Assembly (NCBI GenBank): GCA_014190295.1 | Contig: BJGF01000005.1 | Location: 1-39,332, forward strand | DNA: 39,332 nucleotides | Direction of reading: 5' to 3' | Source of the DNA: Actinomycetes bacterium | GTDB taxonomy: Bacteria; Actinomycetota; Acidimicrobiia; Acidimicrobiales; Ilumatobacteraceae | Part shown: positions 25,266 to 33,659 of the stretch, in pieces | Numbering within the stretch: the stretch's first letter is position 1 | How the letters are laid out: each line of letters starts with the position of its first letter | The notes under the pieces: generated by a model | Seen by the model: the letters and a program-made list of their open reading frames with translations, nothing else | Database searches by the model: none | What the model was told of the DNA's origin: nothing | Program-made: the position numbers and the translations under genes

Positions 25266-27248
25266 ATGACTTTGAGTAGTGCCACGATCACAGTTCGGCT
25301 TCCCGACGATTCAACTCGAGAACTTCCACAGGGTTCGACTGGTTTGGATCTTGCGATGTCAATTGGTAAGCGACTCGGGCAAGCGGCAGTGGCGACGGTT
25401 GTTGACGGCGCAGAAACTGATCTGGGTGTCGCACTCGTTGATGGGGCAAAAGTTTCGATAATCACCTCAGACTCAGATGCAGGTCGCCATGTATTGCGAC
25501 ATTCGACGGCGCATGTGTTGGCTCAAGCGGTTGTTCAGTTATTCAAAGGTGCAAAGTTTTCAATCGGACCAGCAATTGAAGATGGTTTCTATTATGACTT
25601 TGAATTACCGAACGGTAAAACGTTTAGTGACGATGATCTTGCGATGATTCAAGATCGGATGCAAGAGATAGTTAAAGCAGATCAACCGTTTGTGCGTTCT
25701 GAGATGTCCGCAAAAGATGCACTCAAACTTTTTTCGGATCAACCCTATAAATGTGAAATTATTGAGCGAGTCACAAAAGGTGACGCTGACTCGACTGACT
25801 CGTTAGAGGCCGGCAACTCAGACGCAGTAAGCGTCTATCGCAATACCGAAAATTTTGTGGATCTTTGTCGTGGGCCCCATGTGCCGACTACGAGTCGACT
25901 CGGACATTTCGCGTTAATGAAAGTTGCTGGCGCATATTGGCGCGGCAATGAAAAGGGCCCGATGTTGCAACGCATCTATGGCACCGCATGGGAGTCAAAG
26001 TCTGCACTGGCTGAGCACTTGAATCGATTAGAAGAAGCAGAAAAACGTGACCACCGACGATTAGCAGTCGAAATGGATCTGCTTTCATTTCCGCAAGAAC
26101 TTGGTGGCGGGCTCGCCGTGTGGCATCCAAAGGGTGGCATCGTTCGTAAACTTATGGAGGACTACAGCCGCGAGCGTCACCAAAATGGTGGCTACAAGTT
26201 TGTGTTTACACCGCACTTGGCAAATGCACATTTGTTTGAAACATCGGGTCACTTGCAGTTCTACAAAGATGGAATGTATCCGCCGATGGAAATGGACAAC
26301 GGCACTTACTATCCCAAGCCGATGAACTGTCCGATGCATTGTTTGATTTATCGCGATCGTCAACGCAGTTATCGGGAACTTCCGCTGAGGTTGTTTGAAC
26401 TCGGCACCGTGTATCGCTATGAACGCGCGGGCACACTGCACGGGCTACTTCGTATTCGCGGATTCACACAAGACGACAGCCATATTTTTTGTACCGAAGA
26501 TCAAATGGCTGACGAGATAACTTCGCTTTTGGATTTCGTATTGAGTGTCTTGCGCAGGTTTGGTTTCAACGACTTTGATTTCAAACTCAGCACGCGCAAT
26601 ATCGAAAAATCAGTTGGCTCTGATGAGATCTGGTCAAAAGCGACGGATGCTCTGGCTGAAGCGTTGAATCGCCATGGCCTGCAATATGTTGTATCGCACG
26701 GTGATGCAGCGTTCTATGGTCCAAAAATTGACATTGATGTTCGTGATGCGATCGGTCGCAAATGGCAACTGAGCACAATTCAGGCCGACTTCAATTTGCC
26801 TGAGCGATTCGGTCTTGAGTACATCGCCACGGACAACGCGCGCAAACGACCGATCATGTTGCACCGTGCATTATTTGGCTCGATTGAACGATTCTTTGGC
26901 GTATTGCTCGAACATTACGGCGGAGCGTTTCCTACTTGGTTGGCACCAACCCAAGTTCGAGTATTGGCCGTCGCATCAGCGCACGAACAATATGCAACAC
27001 AAGTTACAGAGACTCTCAACAAACTCGGCTATCGAGTTGATCAACTTGTTGCCGATGAACAACTCGGAAAGCGAATTCGAGCATCAAAGCTCGAGCGCAT
27101 ACCGTATGTGCTAGTTGTGGGTGACGACGATGTGGCTAACGCAACAGTTGGTGTTAACCCGCGCGGTGGCGATGTGCGTCGTGATGTCGCACTTGACCAA
27201 TTCATTGAACAACTGGCTGCCGATGTCGGTGAAGCAGTTCGAAGTTAG
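25266..27248 (+). CDS. thrS: Threonyl-tRNA synthetase
   Basis: A 660-residue class II synthetase. In order: the N-terminal TGS domain (residues 1-70, with LPQGSTGLDLAMSIGKRLG), the editing domain with HSTAHVLAQAV and a Cys-His zinc-type site (RGPHVPTT), the catalytic core and the C-terminal anticodon-binding domain (from about 545, TQVRVLAVASAHEQ). The core has Cys355 in MNCPMHCLIY, a catalytic zinc ligand, motif 2 in RYERAGTLHGLLRIRGFTQDD, and motif 3 in HRALFGSIERFFGVLLEH. It opens the thrS-HIT-pgsA-patA-pimA order known from Mycobacterium tuberculosis. Confidence 0.97.
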   Translation: MTLSSATITVRLPDDSTRELPQGSTGLDLAMSIGKRLGQAAVATVVDGAETDLGVALVDGAKVSIITSDSDAGRHVLRHSTAHVLAQAVVQLFKGAKFSIGPAIEDGFYYDFELPNGKTFSDDDLAMIQDRMQEIVKADQPFVRSEMSAKDALKLFSDQPYKCEIIERVTKGDADSTDSLEAGNSDAVSVYRNTENFVDLCRGPHVPTTSRLGHFALMKVAGAYWRGNEKGPMLQRIYGTAWESKSALAEHLNRLEEAEKRDHRRLAVEMDLLSFPQELGGGLAVWHPKGGIVRKLMEDYSRERHQNGGYKFVFTPHLANAHLFETSGHLQFYKDGMYPPMEMDNGTYYPKPMNCPMHCLIYRDRQRSYRELPLRLFELGTVYRYERAGTLHGLLRIRGFTQDDSHIFCTEDQMADEITSLLDFVLSVLRRFGFNDFDFKLSTRNIEKSVGSDEIWSKATDALAEALNRHGLQYVVSHGDAAFYGPKIDIDVRDAIGRKWQLSTIQADFNLPERFGLEYIATDNARKRPIMLHRALFGSIERFFGVLLEHYGGAFPTWLAPTQVRVLAVASAHEQYATQVTETLNKLGYRVDQLVADEQLGKRIRASKLERIPYVLVVGDDDVANATVGVNPRGGDVRRDVALDQFIEQLAADVGEAVRS

Positions 27249-27268
27249 AACATGTTGACGGCGAAAAA

Positions 27269-27781
27269 ATGTTAGAGCGCATTTGGAACGGCTGGCGTGC
27301 CGATTATGTAGTTCATGGGCAGGGAGCTCAGAGCCCAACTGGTGCGTCAATATTTACGCAAATATTGAACGGCAACCTGACCGATGAGCAGAGTTACATC
27401 GTTCACCGCGGAAAACTTGTTTTCGTGCTTATGAACGCTTTTCCGTATACGTCTGGTCATTTGCTCGTAGTTCCGTATCGAGAAGTTTCTGAACTTGAAT
27501 TATTGACAGCACAAGAAACCACAGAACTTTGGGCAACCGTGACCGATGGGGTGCGTGCTATCAAGTCGGTCTATAAACCTGAAGGCTTAAATGTCGGAAT
27601 AAATATCGGTGCTGCTGCCGGCGGAAGCATTGCTCAACACCTTCATGTTCACATCGTCGGCCGATGGGGTGGAGATACGAATTTCATGGTCGCCACTGCG
27701 AATACGAAAATTTTGCCCGAGGCATTGGACGTTAGTGCATCTAGAATTCGTTCAGCATGGAAGTCGAGCACGAAATCATGA
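27269..27781 (+). CDS. HIT family hydrolase (AP4A phosphorylase-like)
   Basis: A 170-residue histidine-triad protein. The HxHxH triad is His124, His126 and His128 in AQHLHVHIVGRWGGDTNFM, which resembles the mycobacterial Rv2613c group annotated as AP4A phosphorylase. The N-terminus MLERIWNGWRADYV and NAFPYTSGHLLVVPYREVSELELL also match. The likely substrate is a dinucleoside polyphosphate or nucleotide conjugate. It lies 20 bases after thrS and its stop overlaps the next ATG (ATGA), so it is coupled to the small membrane protein. Confidence 0.92.
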   Translation: MLERIWNGWRADYVVHGQGAQSPTGASIFTQILNGNLTDEQSYIVHRGKLVFVLMNAFPYTSGHLLVVPYREVSELELLTAQETTELWATVTDGVRAIKSVYKPEGLNVGINIGAAAGGSIAQHLHVHIVGRWGGDTNFMVATANTKILPEALDVSASRIRSAWKSSTKS

Positions 27782-28263
27782 GCGATTCATCAGACGAAAT
27801 TCGCGATTCGTTGCCAGATGATCTGAACCTTTCGGCTTTTGTTGGTCCGTATCAGTTTCCAGATAACAGTCGTCGAAAAATACCTGGCTTGTTTTATCTC
27901 GGAATCGCCGTTCTGTGCGCGGTACTTTGGTTCGCGCAGAATTCAAACGAATCCGGTTTAGTTAGTGATGGCTTTCTTGGTGCGGCAATTTTGCTCGGCA
28001 TTGTTGGTTTATTTTCGCTGTCGTCATCTTGGGCGATGACGGTGGATGAAAAACTTGCTTTGGTTTATGCCACGCGCGCAGTCAACTTTGCAGTTGGTCA
28101 TGCTTCGGCACAACAAGTCTGGCGAGGTATTCGCAGTCGTCCGACATGGCGAGTTTTTTGTTATAGCGAACAAGAGCCGCCCTTGCAGCGAGGTCTCGTG
28201 TTGATAGATGCTGTTGACGCTCGAATCATTGAGTGTCTTGTCGAATCAAACCCCGACAGTTAG
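27778..28263 (+). CDS. Small two-helix membrane protein of unknown function
   Basis: I do not recognise this 161-residue protein. It has an acidic N-terminus, then two hydrophobic helices (about residues 37-55 and 66-90) separated by a short polar loop. A C-terminal soluble part of about 70 residues follows, including VDEKLALVYATRAVNF and VWRGIRSRPTWRVF, and ends in beta-like LVLIDAVDARIIECLV. The start is ATG 27778, overlapping the HIT stop; an in-frame ATG at 27757 inside the HIT gene is less likely. It sits between the HIT gene and pgsA, which are adjacent in Mycobacterium, so it is an insertion into a conserved order and may act in phospholipid synthesis. Confidence 0.8.
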   Translation: MSDSSDEIRDSLPDDLNLSAFVGPYQFPDNSRRKIPGLFYLGIAVLCAVLWFAQNSNESGLVSDGFLGAAILLGIVGLFSLSSSWAMTVDEKLALVYATRAVNFAVGHASAQQVWRGIRSRPTWRVFCYSEQEPPLQRGLVLIDAVDARIIECLVESNPDS

Positions 28264-28272
28264 ACTAAATTA

Positions 28273-28962
28273 ATGTTCGACGGCAAGTTTCGCCAACAGG
28301 TAGAACGCGTTGTGCGTCCCGTTGGTGAGCAGTTGCGTCGTACCAAACTCTCGCCAGATCACTTAACTCTGATTGGATTATTGGTCGCCTGTTTTGCCGC
28401 TGTAGCAATAGCGCTTGGAGAACTGCAAGTGGGTTTGCTGCTCGTTATTTTCGCTGCGTTGCCAGATTTGTTGGATGGCGCACTTGCCAAAGCATCCGAT
28501 CAAAGCAGCCAACGTGGTGCTTTTTTTGATTCGACAATTGATCGTGTAACTGACGCAATTCTGCTGGGTGGTGTTGCTTGGTTCTTGGGTACTCAACGCG
28601 GTGCGCATGCTTCGGTGTTGCCGTTTGCAGTAATGGCGGTTTCATCATTGATTTCATATCAGCGAGCCAAAGCCGAATCACTTGGTCTGACAGCCAAGGG
28701 TGGATTGATGGAGCGTGCCGAGAGAATTATTTTGTTGTGTGTTGGTTTGTTGTTTGATTCGTTGTTGTTTTGGGCGATGTGGCTGATGCTTTTGCTTTGC
28801 ACAATAACTGCAGTGCAACGTTTCTTCAAAGTTTGGAAGCAAGCCGCAGTAGCCCCGGCGACGGCTGAGCGAGTGGCGTTGCGGCAGTCTCGTCGAGCAT
28901 CGCGTCGTGCTCAGCGTGCTGATCGGCGGTTGCGCCTGTCGCGTCGCCGTCGTGTGCAGTGA
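28273..28962 (+). CDS. pgsA: CDP-alcohol phosphatidyltransferase, probable phosphatidylinositol phosphate synthase (PgsA)
   Basis: An integral membrane enzyme that transfers a phosphatidyl group from CDP-diacylglycerol to an alcohol, by context inositol phosphate. The family motif D-x2-DG-x2-AR-x8-G-x3-D-x3-D is present as Asp65, Asp68-Gly69, Ala72-Lys73, Gly82, Asp86 and Asp90. The usual Arg after Ala is Lys73. About five or six hydrophobic helices fill residues 30-190. The last 30 residues are an arginine-rich cytosolic tail (13 Arg). The position between HIT and PatA-like genes matches pgsA1 of M. tuberculosis. Its stop overlaps the GTG of the acyltransferase gene. Confidence 0.9.
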   Translation: MFDGKFRQQVERVVRPVGEQLRRTKLSPDHLTLIGLLVACFAAVAIALGELQVGLLLVIFAALPDLLDGALAKASDQSSQRGAFFDSTIDRVTDAILLGGVAWFLGTQRGAHASVLPFAVMAVSSLISYQRAKAESLGLTAKGGLMERAERIILLCVGLLFDSLLFWAMWLMLLLCTITAVQRFFKVWKQAAVAPATAERVALRQSRRASRRAQRADRRLRLSRRRRVQ

Positions 28963-29873
28963 CGACGCTTTCTCGCAACACTGGTTCTGATTCACTAGTC
29001 ATTTTCGGATATCGCCTCGTGGCGATAGTTACTCGATTTACCCCGACGTTCGTTGTCGCTGGTCTGACCGCAGTTTTGGTTCCGCTAATTACAGTTTTGA
29101 TGCGCAAACAACGTGCCATTGTCGCAAGACACATGCAACGCATACAACCAGATCTGCAAGGGCGAAACCTGCGTCGCGCAGTACAGAAGTCATATGAAAG
29201 TTATGCCCGTTATTACATTGAGACTTTTCGTCTGCCGTTGTTGAACGCAAAAAAAATTCAAGCTGGTGTATCGATAGAAGGTTTTGAACACATTCAAAAT
29301 GGTTTGAAACTCGGCAAGGGTGTAATCCTTGCTTTGCCTCACCTAGGTGGTTGGGAGTGGTCTGGTAGATGGTTGATACAGCAAGGACATAATCTAAATG
29401 CCGTTGTCGAGAAACTCGAATCACAGCAACTGTTTGAAATGTTTTTAAAACTGCGTAAAAGTTATGGCGTCTCTGTGATTCCGCTAGACGATAATGCCGG
29501 AGTCTCAGTTCAAACAGCCCTGGCCGCAAATGAAATCGTGGCGCTACTTAGTGATCGCGATATTTTGCAAACGGGCGTAGAAGTAGATTTCTTTGGCGAG
29601 CGAACGATGATTCCTGCGGGGCCTGCTTTTTTTGCATTGCGCACCGGAGCGGCACTCGTTCCTCTTGCAACATATTTCAGTAAACGGCTTGATGGTCATG
29701 AAACTGTCGTGCGCCCTGCATTGGTTGTCAACAGAAGCGGAACTCTGCGAGAAGACATGCACAGGGTGTCGCAGAACTTGGCTGACGAACTAGAACAACT
29801 AATTCGTCGCGACCCACAACAGTGGCATTTGTTTCAACCGAATTGGCCGAGTGATCCCGGCTATCGCAGTTAG
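28959..29873 (+). CDS. PatA-like phosphatidylinositol mannoside acyltransferase (LPLAT/HtrB family)
   Basis: A 304-residue member of the lauroyl/myristoyl acyltransferase superfamily. In Mycobacterium the syntenic PatA acylates the mannose of phosphatidylinositol mannoside. The catalytic HX4E is His128 and Glu133 in LPHLGGWEW, followed by VVEKLESQQLFEMFLKLR, LLSDRD and a C-terminal WHLFQPNWPSD that resembles the PatA end. One hydrophobic segment lies near residues 18-48. The GTG start overlaps pgsA (GTGA). The pimA-like gene follows about 1.1 kb downstream after an intervening gene on the opposite strand. Substrate is inferred from synteny. Confidence 0.87.
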   Translation: MTTLSRNTGSDSLVIFGYRLVAIVTRFTPTFVVAGLTAVLVPLITVLMRKQRAIVARHMQRIQPDLQGRNLRRAVQKSYESYARYYIETFRLPLLNAKKIQAGVSIEGFEHIQNGLKLGKGVILALPHLGGWEWSGRWLIQQGHNLNAVVEKLESQQLFEMFLKLRKSYGVSVIPLDDNAGVSVQTALAANEIVALLSDRDILQTGVEVDFFGERTMIPAGPAFFALRTGAALVPLATYFSKRLDGHETVVRPALVVNRSGTLREDMHRVSQNLADELEQLIRRDPQQWHLFQPNWPSDPGYRS

Positions 29874-29876
29874 TTT

Positions 29877-30803
29877 TTAATTACCGTATGCAGCGAACAG
29901 TTCGCCGATCGCTTTTGCTTGCCCACCAGAAGTTGAAGACATAACAGCAATCGGAAGAACGCCAGCCTGTGACCAAGTCCAAAGTGCTTCACGAACCGTG
30001 TCGCTGTCGCCAGAAATAGTGCAATCGTTGAGCCACTGGGTATCCATCGCCGAAATAATTTCTGCAGAACGCGTTTCTTTGTTCGGTGATTGAAGAATTT
30101 TTTCAAATGCATCAATCTGCTCGCCGTAGCCACACGAGCGCCAATAATTTCGATAGTTGGGGAGCGATACATAACCGACCAAAGTTTTGCGATGAATCTC
30201 GTGAGCGGCAGCAAGGTCATCGCTAATAACCGTCGGCACCATGTTGGCAAAAAACTTTTCGACTCGATTTGGCTCGGCGATACGAGAGAGTTGTGCAGAG
30301 ATATTGCTCAATATGGCGTTGGCCCAGATCGCGCCTTGAGATACTTCGGTAGCGAGGTCCAACATTTTGTTGCGCAATGCAGCCAAATAGATCGGCGGAA
30401 GTTCTCCAGAGAAACGTTCTTGCGCGCGCATTGTCTCGACGTAGGTTTTGATATCCGCCAAAGGTGTTGCAGTCGTTGCACCAAGACGATTGATGACTGG
30501 ACCGTGGCTCACTCCGAGACCAAGACCAAATCGCGAGTTCGAAACTTCGTGAATGTGCGCAGCGGTGTTCGCCATCTCGATTGCGTGACTGTAATAAATT
30601 GGCTGAATCGAAGTCCAAAATTTAATTGTCTTTGTGACATGAGCGAGCGAAACACAAAATGCCATCGCCGCACCAAGGCTCGGGCAGGCGATACCGGCGA
30701 ATCCGAGAGTTTCTGCTTGGCATGCAAGGTCAAGCACCGTCGTGCGTCGTTTCGCAGTAGCAACCATCGATATCGCAGGTCGAAATGTTTCAGGGCTAGT
30801 CAT
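29877..30803 (-). CDS. LLM-class (luciferase-like) oxidoreductase, probably F420-dependent
   Basis: A 308-residue TIM-barrel protein of the bacterial luciferase superfamily. Visible marks are the N-terminal barrel strand RPAISMVATAKRRTTVLDLACQAETLGFAG, HVTKTIKFWTSIQPIYYSHAIEMANTAAHI and SRFGLGLGVSH. A C-terminal GDSDTVREALWTWSQAGV segment is also typical. Actinobacterial members of this type mostly use F420, and npdG in the window supports that, but FMN use cannot be excluded. The substrate is unknown. It is convergent with the PatA-like gene (three bases apart) and divergent from the pimA-like gene across a repeat-rich control region. Confidence 0.88.
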   Translation of the reverse strand: MTSPETFRPAISMVATAKRRTTVLDLACQAETLGFAGIACPSLGAAMAFCVSLAHVTKTIKFWTSIQPIYYSHAIEMANTAAHIHEVSNSRFGLGLGVSHGPVINRLGATTATPLADIKTYVETMRAQERFSGELPPIYLAALRNKMLDLATEVSQGAIWANAILSNISAQLSRIAEPNRVEKFFANMVPTVISDDLAAAHEIHRKTLVGYVSLPNYRNYWRSCGYGEQIDAFEKILQSPNKETRSAEIISAMDTQWLNDCTISGDSDTVREALWTWSQAGVLPIAVMSSTSGGQAKAIGELFAAYGN

Positions 30804-30827
30804 ACTGCCAAGTTACTTGCAAACTTA

Positions 30828-30904
30828 ATACGGTCTCTTAACCAGTCTATTAACCAGTCTTTTAACGAGTGTCTTAATAACGACCAATGGTCGTACCGTA
30901 TATC
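30828..30904. promoter_or_regulatory. Repeat-rich control region between the LLM and pimA-like genes
   Basis: Three tandem 12-bp direct repeats, GTCTCTTAACCA, GTCTATTAACCA and GTCTTTTAACGA (30833-30868), are followed by a degenerate fourth. A near-perfect palindrome CGACCA-A-TGGTCG occupies 30881-30893. An inverted pair ATACGGT (30828-30834) and ACCGTAT (30895-30901) brackets the region. A TATATC hexamer (30899-30904) could drive the pimA-like gene. On the minus strand TTAATA and TATTAA, 17 bases apart and overlapping the repeats, could drive the LLM gene. Confidence 0.45.
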
Positions 30905-30963
30905 TGGTGAGTAGCGCGTCAGATCAAGATCAGTTGATGTCTTCGCGGTATGTTCGCAAAAAA

Positions 30964-32124
30964 ATGTTGCGCATCGGGTTGATCAGTCCATACAGCTTGA
31001 CGATTCCTGGTGGTGTTCAATCTCAAGTGCTCGGATTAGCTCGCGAGTTGCGCCGAATGGGACATGAAGCGCGAGTGCTTGGACCATGTGATGGGCCACC
31101 GCCAGAACCATTTGTTACACCGCTCGGAAATAGTTTGCCTACTGCTGCAAACGGGTCTACTGCACCACTTGCTCCCGATCCATCAGCAGCGTTGCGCACA
31201 ATTCGCGCGATCAACGATGAAGCATTCGACATTTTGCATCTTCACGAGCCAATCGCACCTGGGCCAACACAAACCGCGTTGGTGCTGAGGCTTGCGCCAA
31301 TGATTGGAACTTTTCATGCTGCCGGAGACGTCGTTTGGTATGGGCGAATCAACAAAGGGGTCAACTGGCTCGCAAATCATCTAGATGCGCGAGTGGCTGT
31401 TTCGCCGCAAGCCCACGAACTCGCCAATCGTTATTTGGGCGGTGATTATGAAATTTTGTTCAACGGTATCGAAAATGAGTTGTATGCACGACCAAATATC
31501 GCTCGTAGCACCAAAAATATAATTTTCTTCTGTGGGCGATACGAGCCGCGCAAAGGGCTATCAGAGTTGTTGGAGGCATTCGCCAAACTTTCGGACGACA
31601 CGCAGTTATGGATCGCCTCTGACGGTGATGGTATTGCATTGCTGAAAGCAAAATATGCACACGATAATCGGATCTCGTGGTTGGGTCGGATCACCGACGA
31701 AGACAAAATCAATCGACTAGCACAGTGTTCGGTTTTCTGCGCTCCATCTCTGCACAGCGAATCTTTTGGAATTGTTGTTCTTGAAGCAATGGCATCAGGC
31801 GCACCAGTAGTGGCGAGTTCGCTCGAGGGTTATCGCAATGTCGGAACCCATGACGTCAACGCCTGGCTGGTTGAGCCCGGTGACATACTCGGACTTGCTG
31901 AAGGGCTCACTCTTGTTTTGAGTGACAAAAAACTTGCCAAGAAGTTGAGCGATGGTGGACTCGTGAGGGCAAGCGAACTTTCGATGCATCGTCTCGCAGA
32001 AATCTATTTGGAGATGTATCACACAGTTCTGGCGCGAGAACAGTTCACGGTCGGTCTTCAACCTAAGAGTCGAATGGTTAGATTATTTTCAGATCGAGTA
32101 CTGCGCAAGCCTTCTGGCGTGTAG
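30964..32124 (+). CDS. pimA: GDP-mannose-dependent phosphatidylinositol mannosyltransferase-like protein (PimA-like, GT4)
   Basis: A GT-B fold glycosyltransferase of 386 residues. By synteny and sequence it resembles PimA, which adds the first mannose to phosphatidylinositol. Matching blocks are RIGLISPYSLTIPGGVQSQVLGLA, FDILHLHEPIAPGPTQTALV, GTFHAAGD, VSPQAHELANRYLG and GRYEPRKGLSELLEAF. The GT4 EX7E motif lies in SESFGIVVLEAMASG. ATG 30964 is chosen because the glycine-rich loop then sits at the N-terminus as in PimA. In-frame ATG 30937 and GTG 30907 are alternatives, and no ribosome site decides. lemA follows after a 53-base gap. Confidence 0.82.
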   Translation: MLRIGLISPYSLTIPGGVQSQVLGLARELRRMGHEARVLGPCDGPPPEPFVTPLGNSLPTAANGSTAPLAPDPSAALRTIRAINDEAFDILHLHEPIAPGPTQTALVLRLAPMIGTFHAAGDVVWYGRINKGVNWLANHLDARVAVSPQAHELANRYLGGDYEILFNGIENELYARPNIARSTKNIIFFCGRYEPRKGLSELLEAFAKLSDDTQLWIASDGDGIALLKAKYAHDNRISWLGRITDEDKINRLAQCSVFCAPSLHSESFGIVVLEAMASGAPVVASSLEGYRNVGTHDVNAWLVEPGDILGLAEGLTLVLSDKKLAKKLSDGGLVRASELSMHRLAEIYLEMYHTVLAREQFTVGLQPKSRMVRLFSDRVLRKPSGV

Positions 32125-32133
32125 TTACCGCAC

Positions 32134-32171
32134 TACAATCAATCGTCAAAGATATTTGAACTAATCGGAGG
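32134..32171 (+). promoter_or_regulatory. Putative lemA promoter and strong ribosome binding site
   Basis: TACAAT at 32134-32139 matches the -10 consensus at five of six positions; the -35 region is weak. GGAGG at 32167-32171 lies six bases before ATG 32178 and is the best Shine-Dalgarno in the window. This suggests a separate lemA-htpX transcription unit with a leader of about 30 bases. Confidence 0.5.
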
Positions 32172-32177
32172 TCACTC

Positions 32178-32729
32178 ATGGGAATCTGGATCGGCTTAGT
32201 GCTCGTGTTCGCTGTCATCATAATTTCGGTGATGATCTATAACTCGCTAGTCCAACGGCGTAACCAAGTAAAAAACGCTTGGGCACAGATTGATGTGCAA
32301 TTAAAACGGCGTTTAGAGTTGATTCCTAATCTTGTTGAAACAGTAAAGGGCTATGCCAGTTTTGAGCAAAAGACATTGCAAGATGTCGTCGCAGCCCGCA
32401 ACATAGCTATTGCAGCGCCGAGCACGGCAACCGGTCAGGCAAGCGCCGACAATGCGTTGTCGGGCGCTTTGCGACAATTATTCGCTTTATCTGAGGCCTA
32501 TCCAGACCTGAAAGCAAACGCGAGTTTTTTGAATTTACAAGAAGAACTGAGCAACACCGAAAGCCGAATCGCTTACGCGCGGCAGTTTTATAACGACGCA
32601 GTGTTGGCGTACAACAACTCGGTGCATAGTTTTCCGAGCGTGTTGTTCGCATCGATATTTAAGTTTGCTGACGACGATTTCTTCGAGGCGACTGACGCCG
32701 AAAAAACTGCGCCTAAGGTGCAGTTTTAA
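32178..32729 (+). CDS. lemA: LemA family protein
   Basis: A 183-residue membrane-anchored helical protein. One N-terminal hydrophobic helix (residues 3-22) is followed by the LemA signature: YNSLVQRRNQVKNAWAQIDVQLKRR, LIPNLVETVKGYASFE and YPDLKANASFLNLQEELSNTE. The end resembles FYNDAVLAYNNSVHSFPS. LemA proteins have an extended helical-bundle topology with the N-terminus outside the membrane. They are commonly encoded beside HtpX-type proteases, as here (22 bases apart). Function is unknown. Confidence 0.94.
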   Translation: MGIWIGLVLVFAVIIISVMIYNSLVQRRNQVKNAWAQIDVQLKRRLELIPNLVETVKGYASFEQKTLQDVVAARNIAIAAPSTATGQASADNALSGALRQLFALSEAYPDLKANASFLNLQEELSNTESRIAYARQFYNDAVLAYNNSVHSFPSVLFASIFKFADDDFFEATDAEKTAPKVQF

Positions 32730-32750
32730 TTTCGGAAAGACTGACAAAAA

Positions 32751-33656
32751 ATGAATGATCTGATCGCTTCAAATAAACGGCGTACAGTTTTTCTGATTTT
32801 TAGTTTTGTTTTGATTTTGGTGGCGGTCGGATCAGCAGCCGGGCTAGTGCTCGGAAATCCAGTTGTCGGTACTGCGTTTGCATTGATTATCTCGAGTGTG
32901 ATGTCGGTTACCTCTTATTGGAAGTCAGATGTGATCGCTTTGGCCGTAAGTCGTGCGAAGCCAGCCGATGAAATCGAATACAAACGATTGCATAACTTGG
33001 TTGAAGGTTTATGCATCGCCGGTGGTTTGCCTAAGCCGCGCATCTATGTGATCGATGATCCGGCGCCGAACGCTTTCGCGACTGGTCGAAATCCGAAAAA
33101 TGCCGCAGTTGCGGTAACTTCGGGGCTCTTAGAAAAACTCGATCGTGTCGAACTCGAAGGAGTTTTGGCGCACGAACTTTCGCACATTCGCAACTACGAC
33201 ATCTTGGTCTCGACTCTTGCCGTGACTTTGGTCGGCACTATCGCGTTGCTAACCGACATCGCGATTCGGATGATGTGGTGGAACGGTGGGCGAGTGAGCC
33301 GCGGCAACGATCGTCGCAATTCAAGCAATCCGTTGGCTTTTGTTGGTTTTGCGCTGCTGATAATTGCGCCAGTGATTGCGCGAATAATGCAGGCGTCAAT
33401 TAGTCGTCGACGCGAAACTTTGGCCGATGTCTCGGCTTGCCAATTGACTCGTTATCCGCCAGGTTTGATCTCTGCTCTCGAAAAACTTCAGGCAGATAGT
33501 ACGGTCACCCATTCAGCCAGTATGGCTACGGCCCATATGTGGATTGAACAGCCATTGTCTGGGGTGAATGACGCAGGCAGGCTGGCTGGGTTTCATAAAC
33601 TGTTTAATACCCACCCACCGCTCTCTGAGCGCATAGCACTCTTGAGGGAGATGTAA
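32751..33656 (+). CDS. htpX: M48 family zinc metalloprotease (HtpX-like)
   Basis: A 301-residue membrane metalloprotease for turnover of damaged membrane proteins. The zinc site HEXXH is His141-Glu142 to His145 in LAHELSHIRNYD; the third ligand is probably Glu222 in RRRETLADVSA. Two hydrophobic helices lie near residues 11-55, and two more near 150-170 and 195-215. The APNAFATGRNPKNAAVAVTSGLL block is typical of HtpX. The C-terminal FNTHPPLSERIALL is the usual family end. It is coupled to lemA upstream, and the lipoprotein gene starts three bases after its stop. Confidence 0.93.
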   Translation: MNDLIASNKRRTVFLIFSFVLILVAVGSAAGLVLGNPVVGTAFALIISSVMSVTSYWKSDVIALAVSRAKPADEIEYKRLHNLVEGLCIAGGLPKPRIYVIDDPAPNAFATGRNPKNAAVAVTSGLLEKLDRVELEGVLAHELSHIRNYDILVSTLAVTLVGTIALLTDIAIRMMWWNGGRVSRGNDRRNSSNPLAFVGFALLIIAPVIARIMQASISRRRETLADVSACQLTRYPPGLISALEKLQADSTVTHSASMATAHMWIEQPLSGVNDAGRLAGFHKLFNTHPPLSERIALLREM

Positions 33657-33659
33657 AAA

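Noticed and set aside
30090-30914. A 274-residue + strand frame opposite the LLM gene
   Set aside because: It lies antisense to a clear LLM protein, has an implausible Arg/Cys/Ser-rich composition and runs into noncoding DNA. It is a shadow frame.
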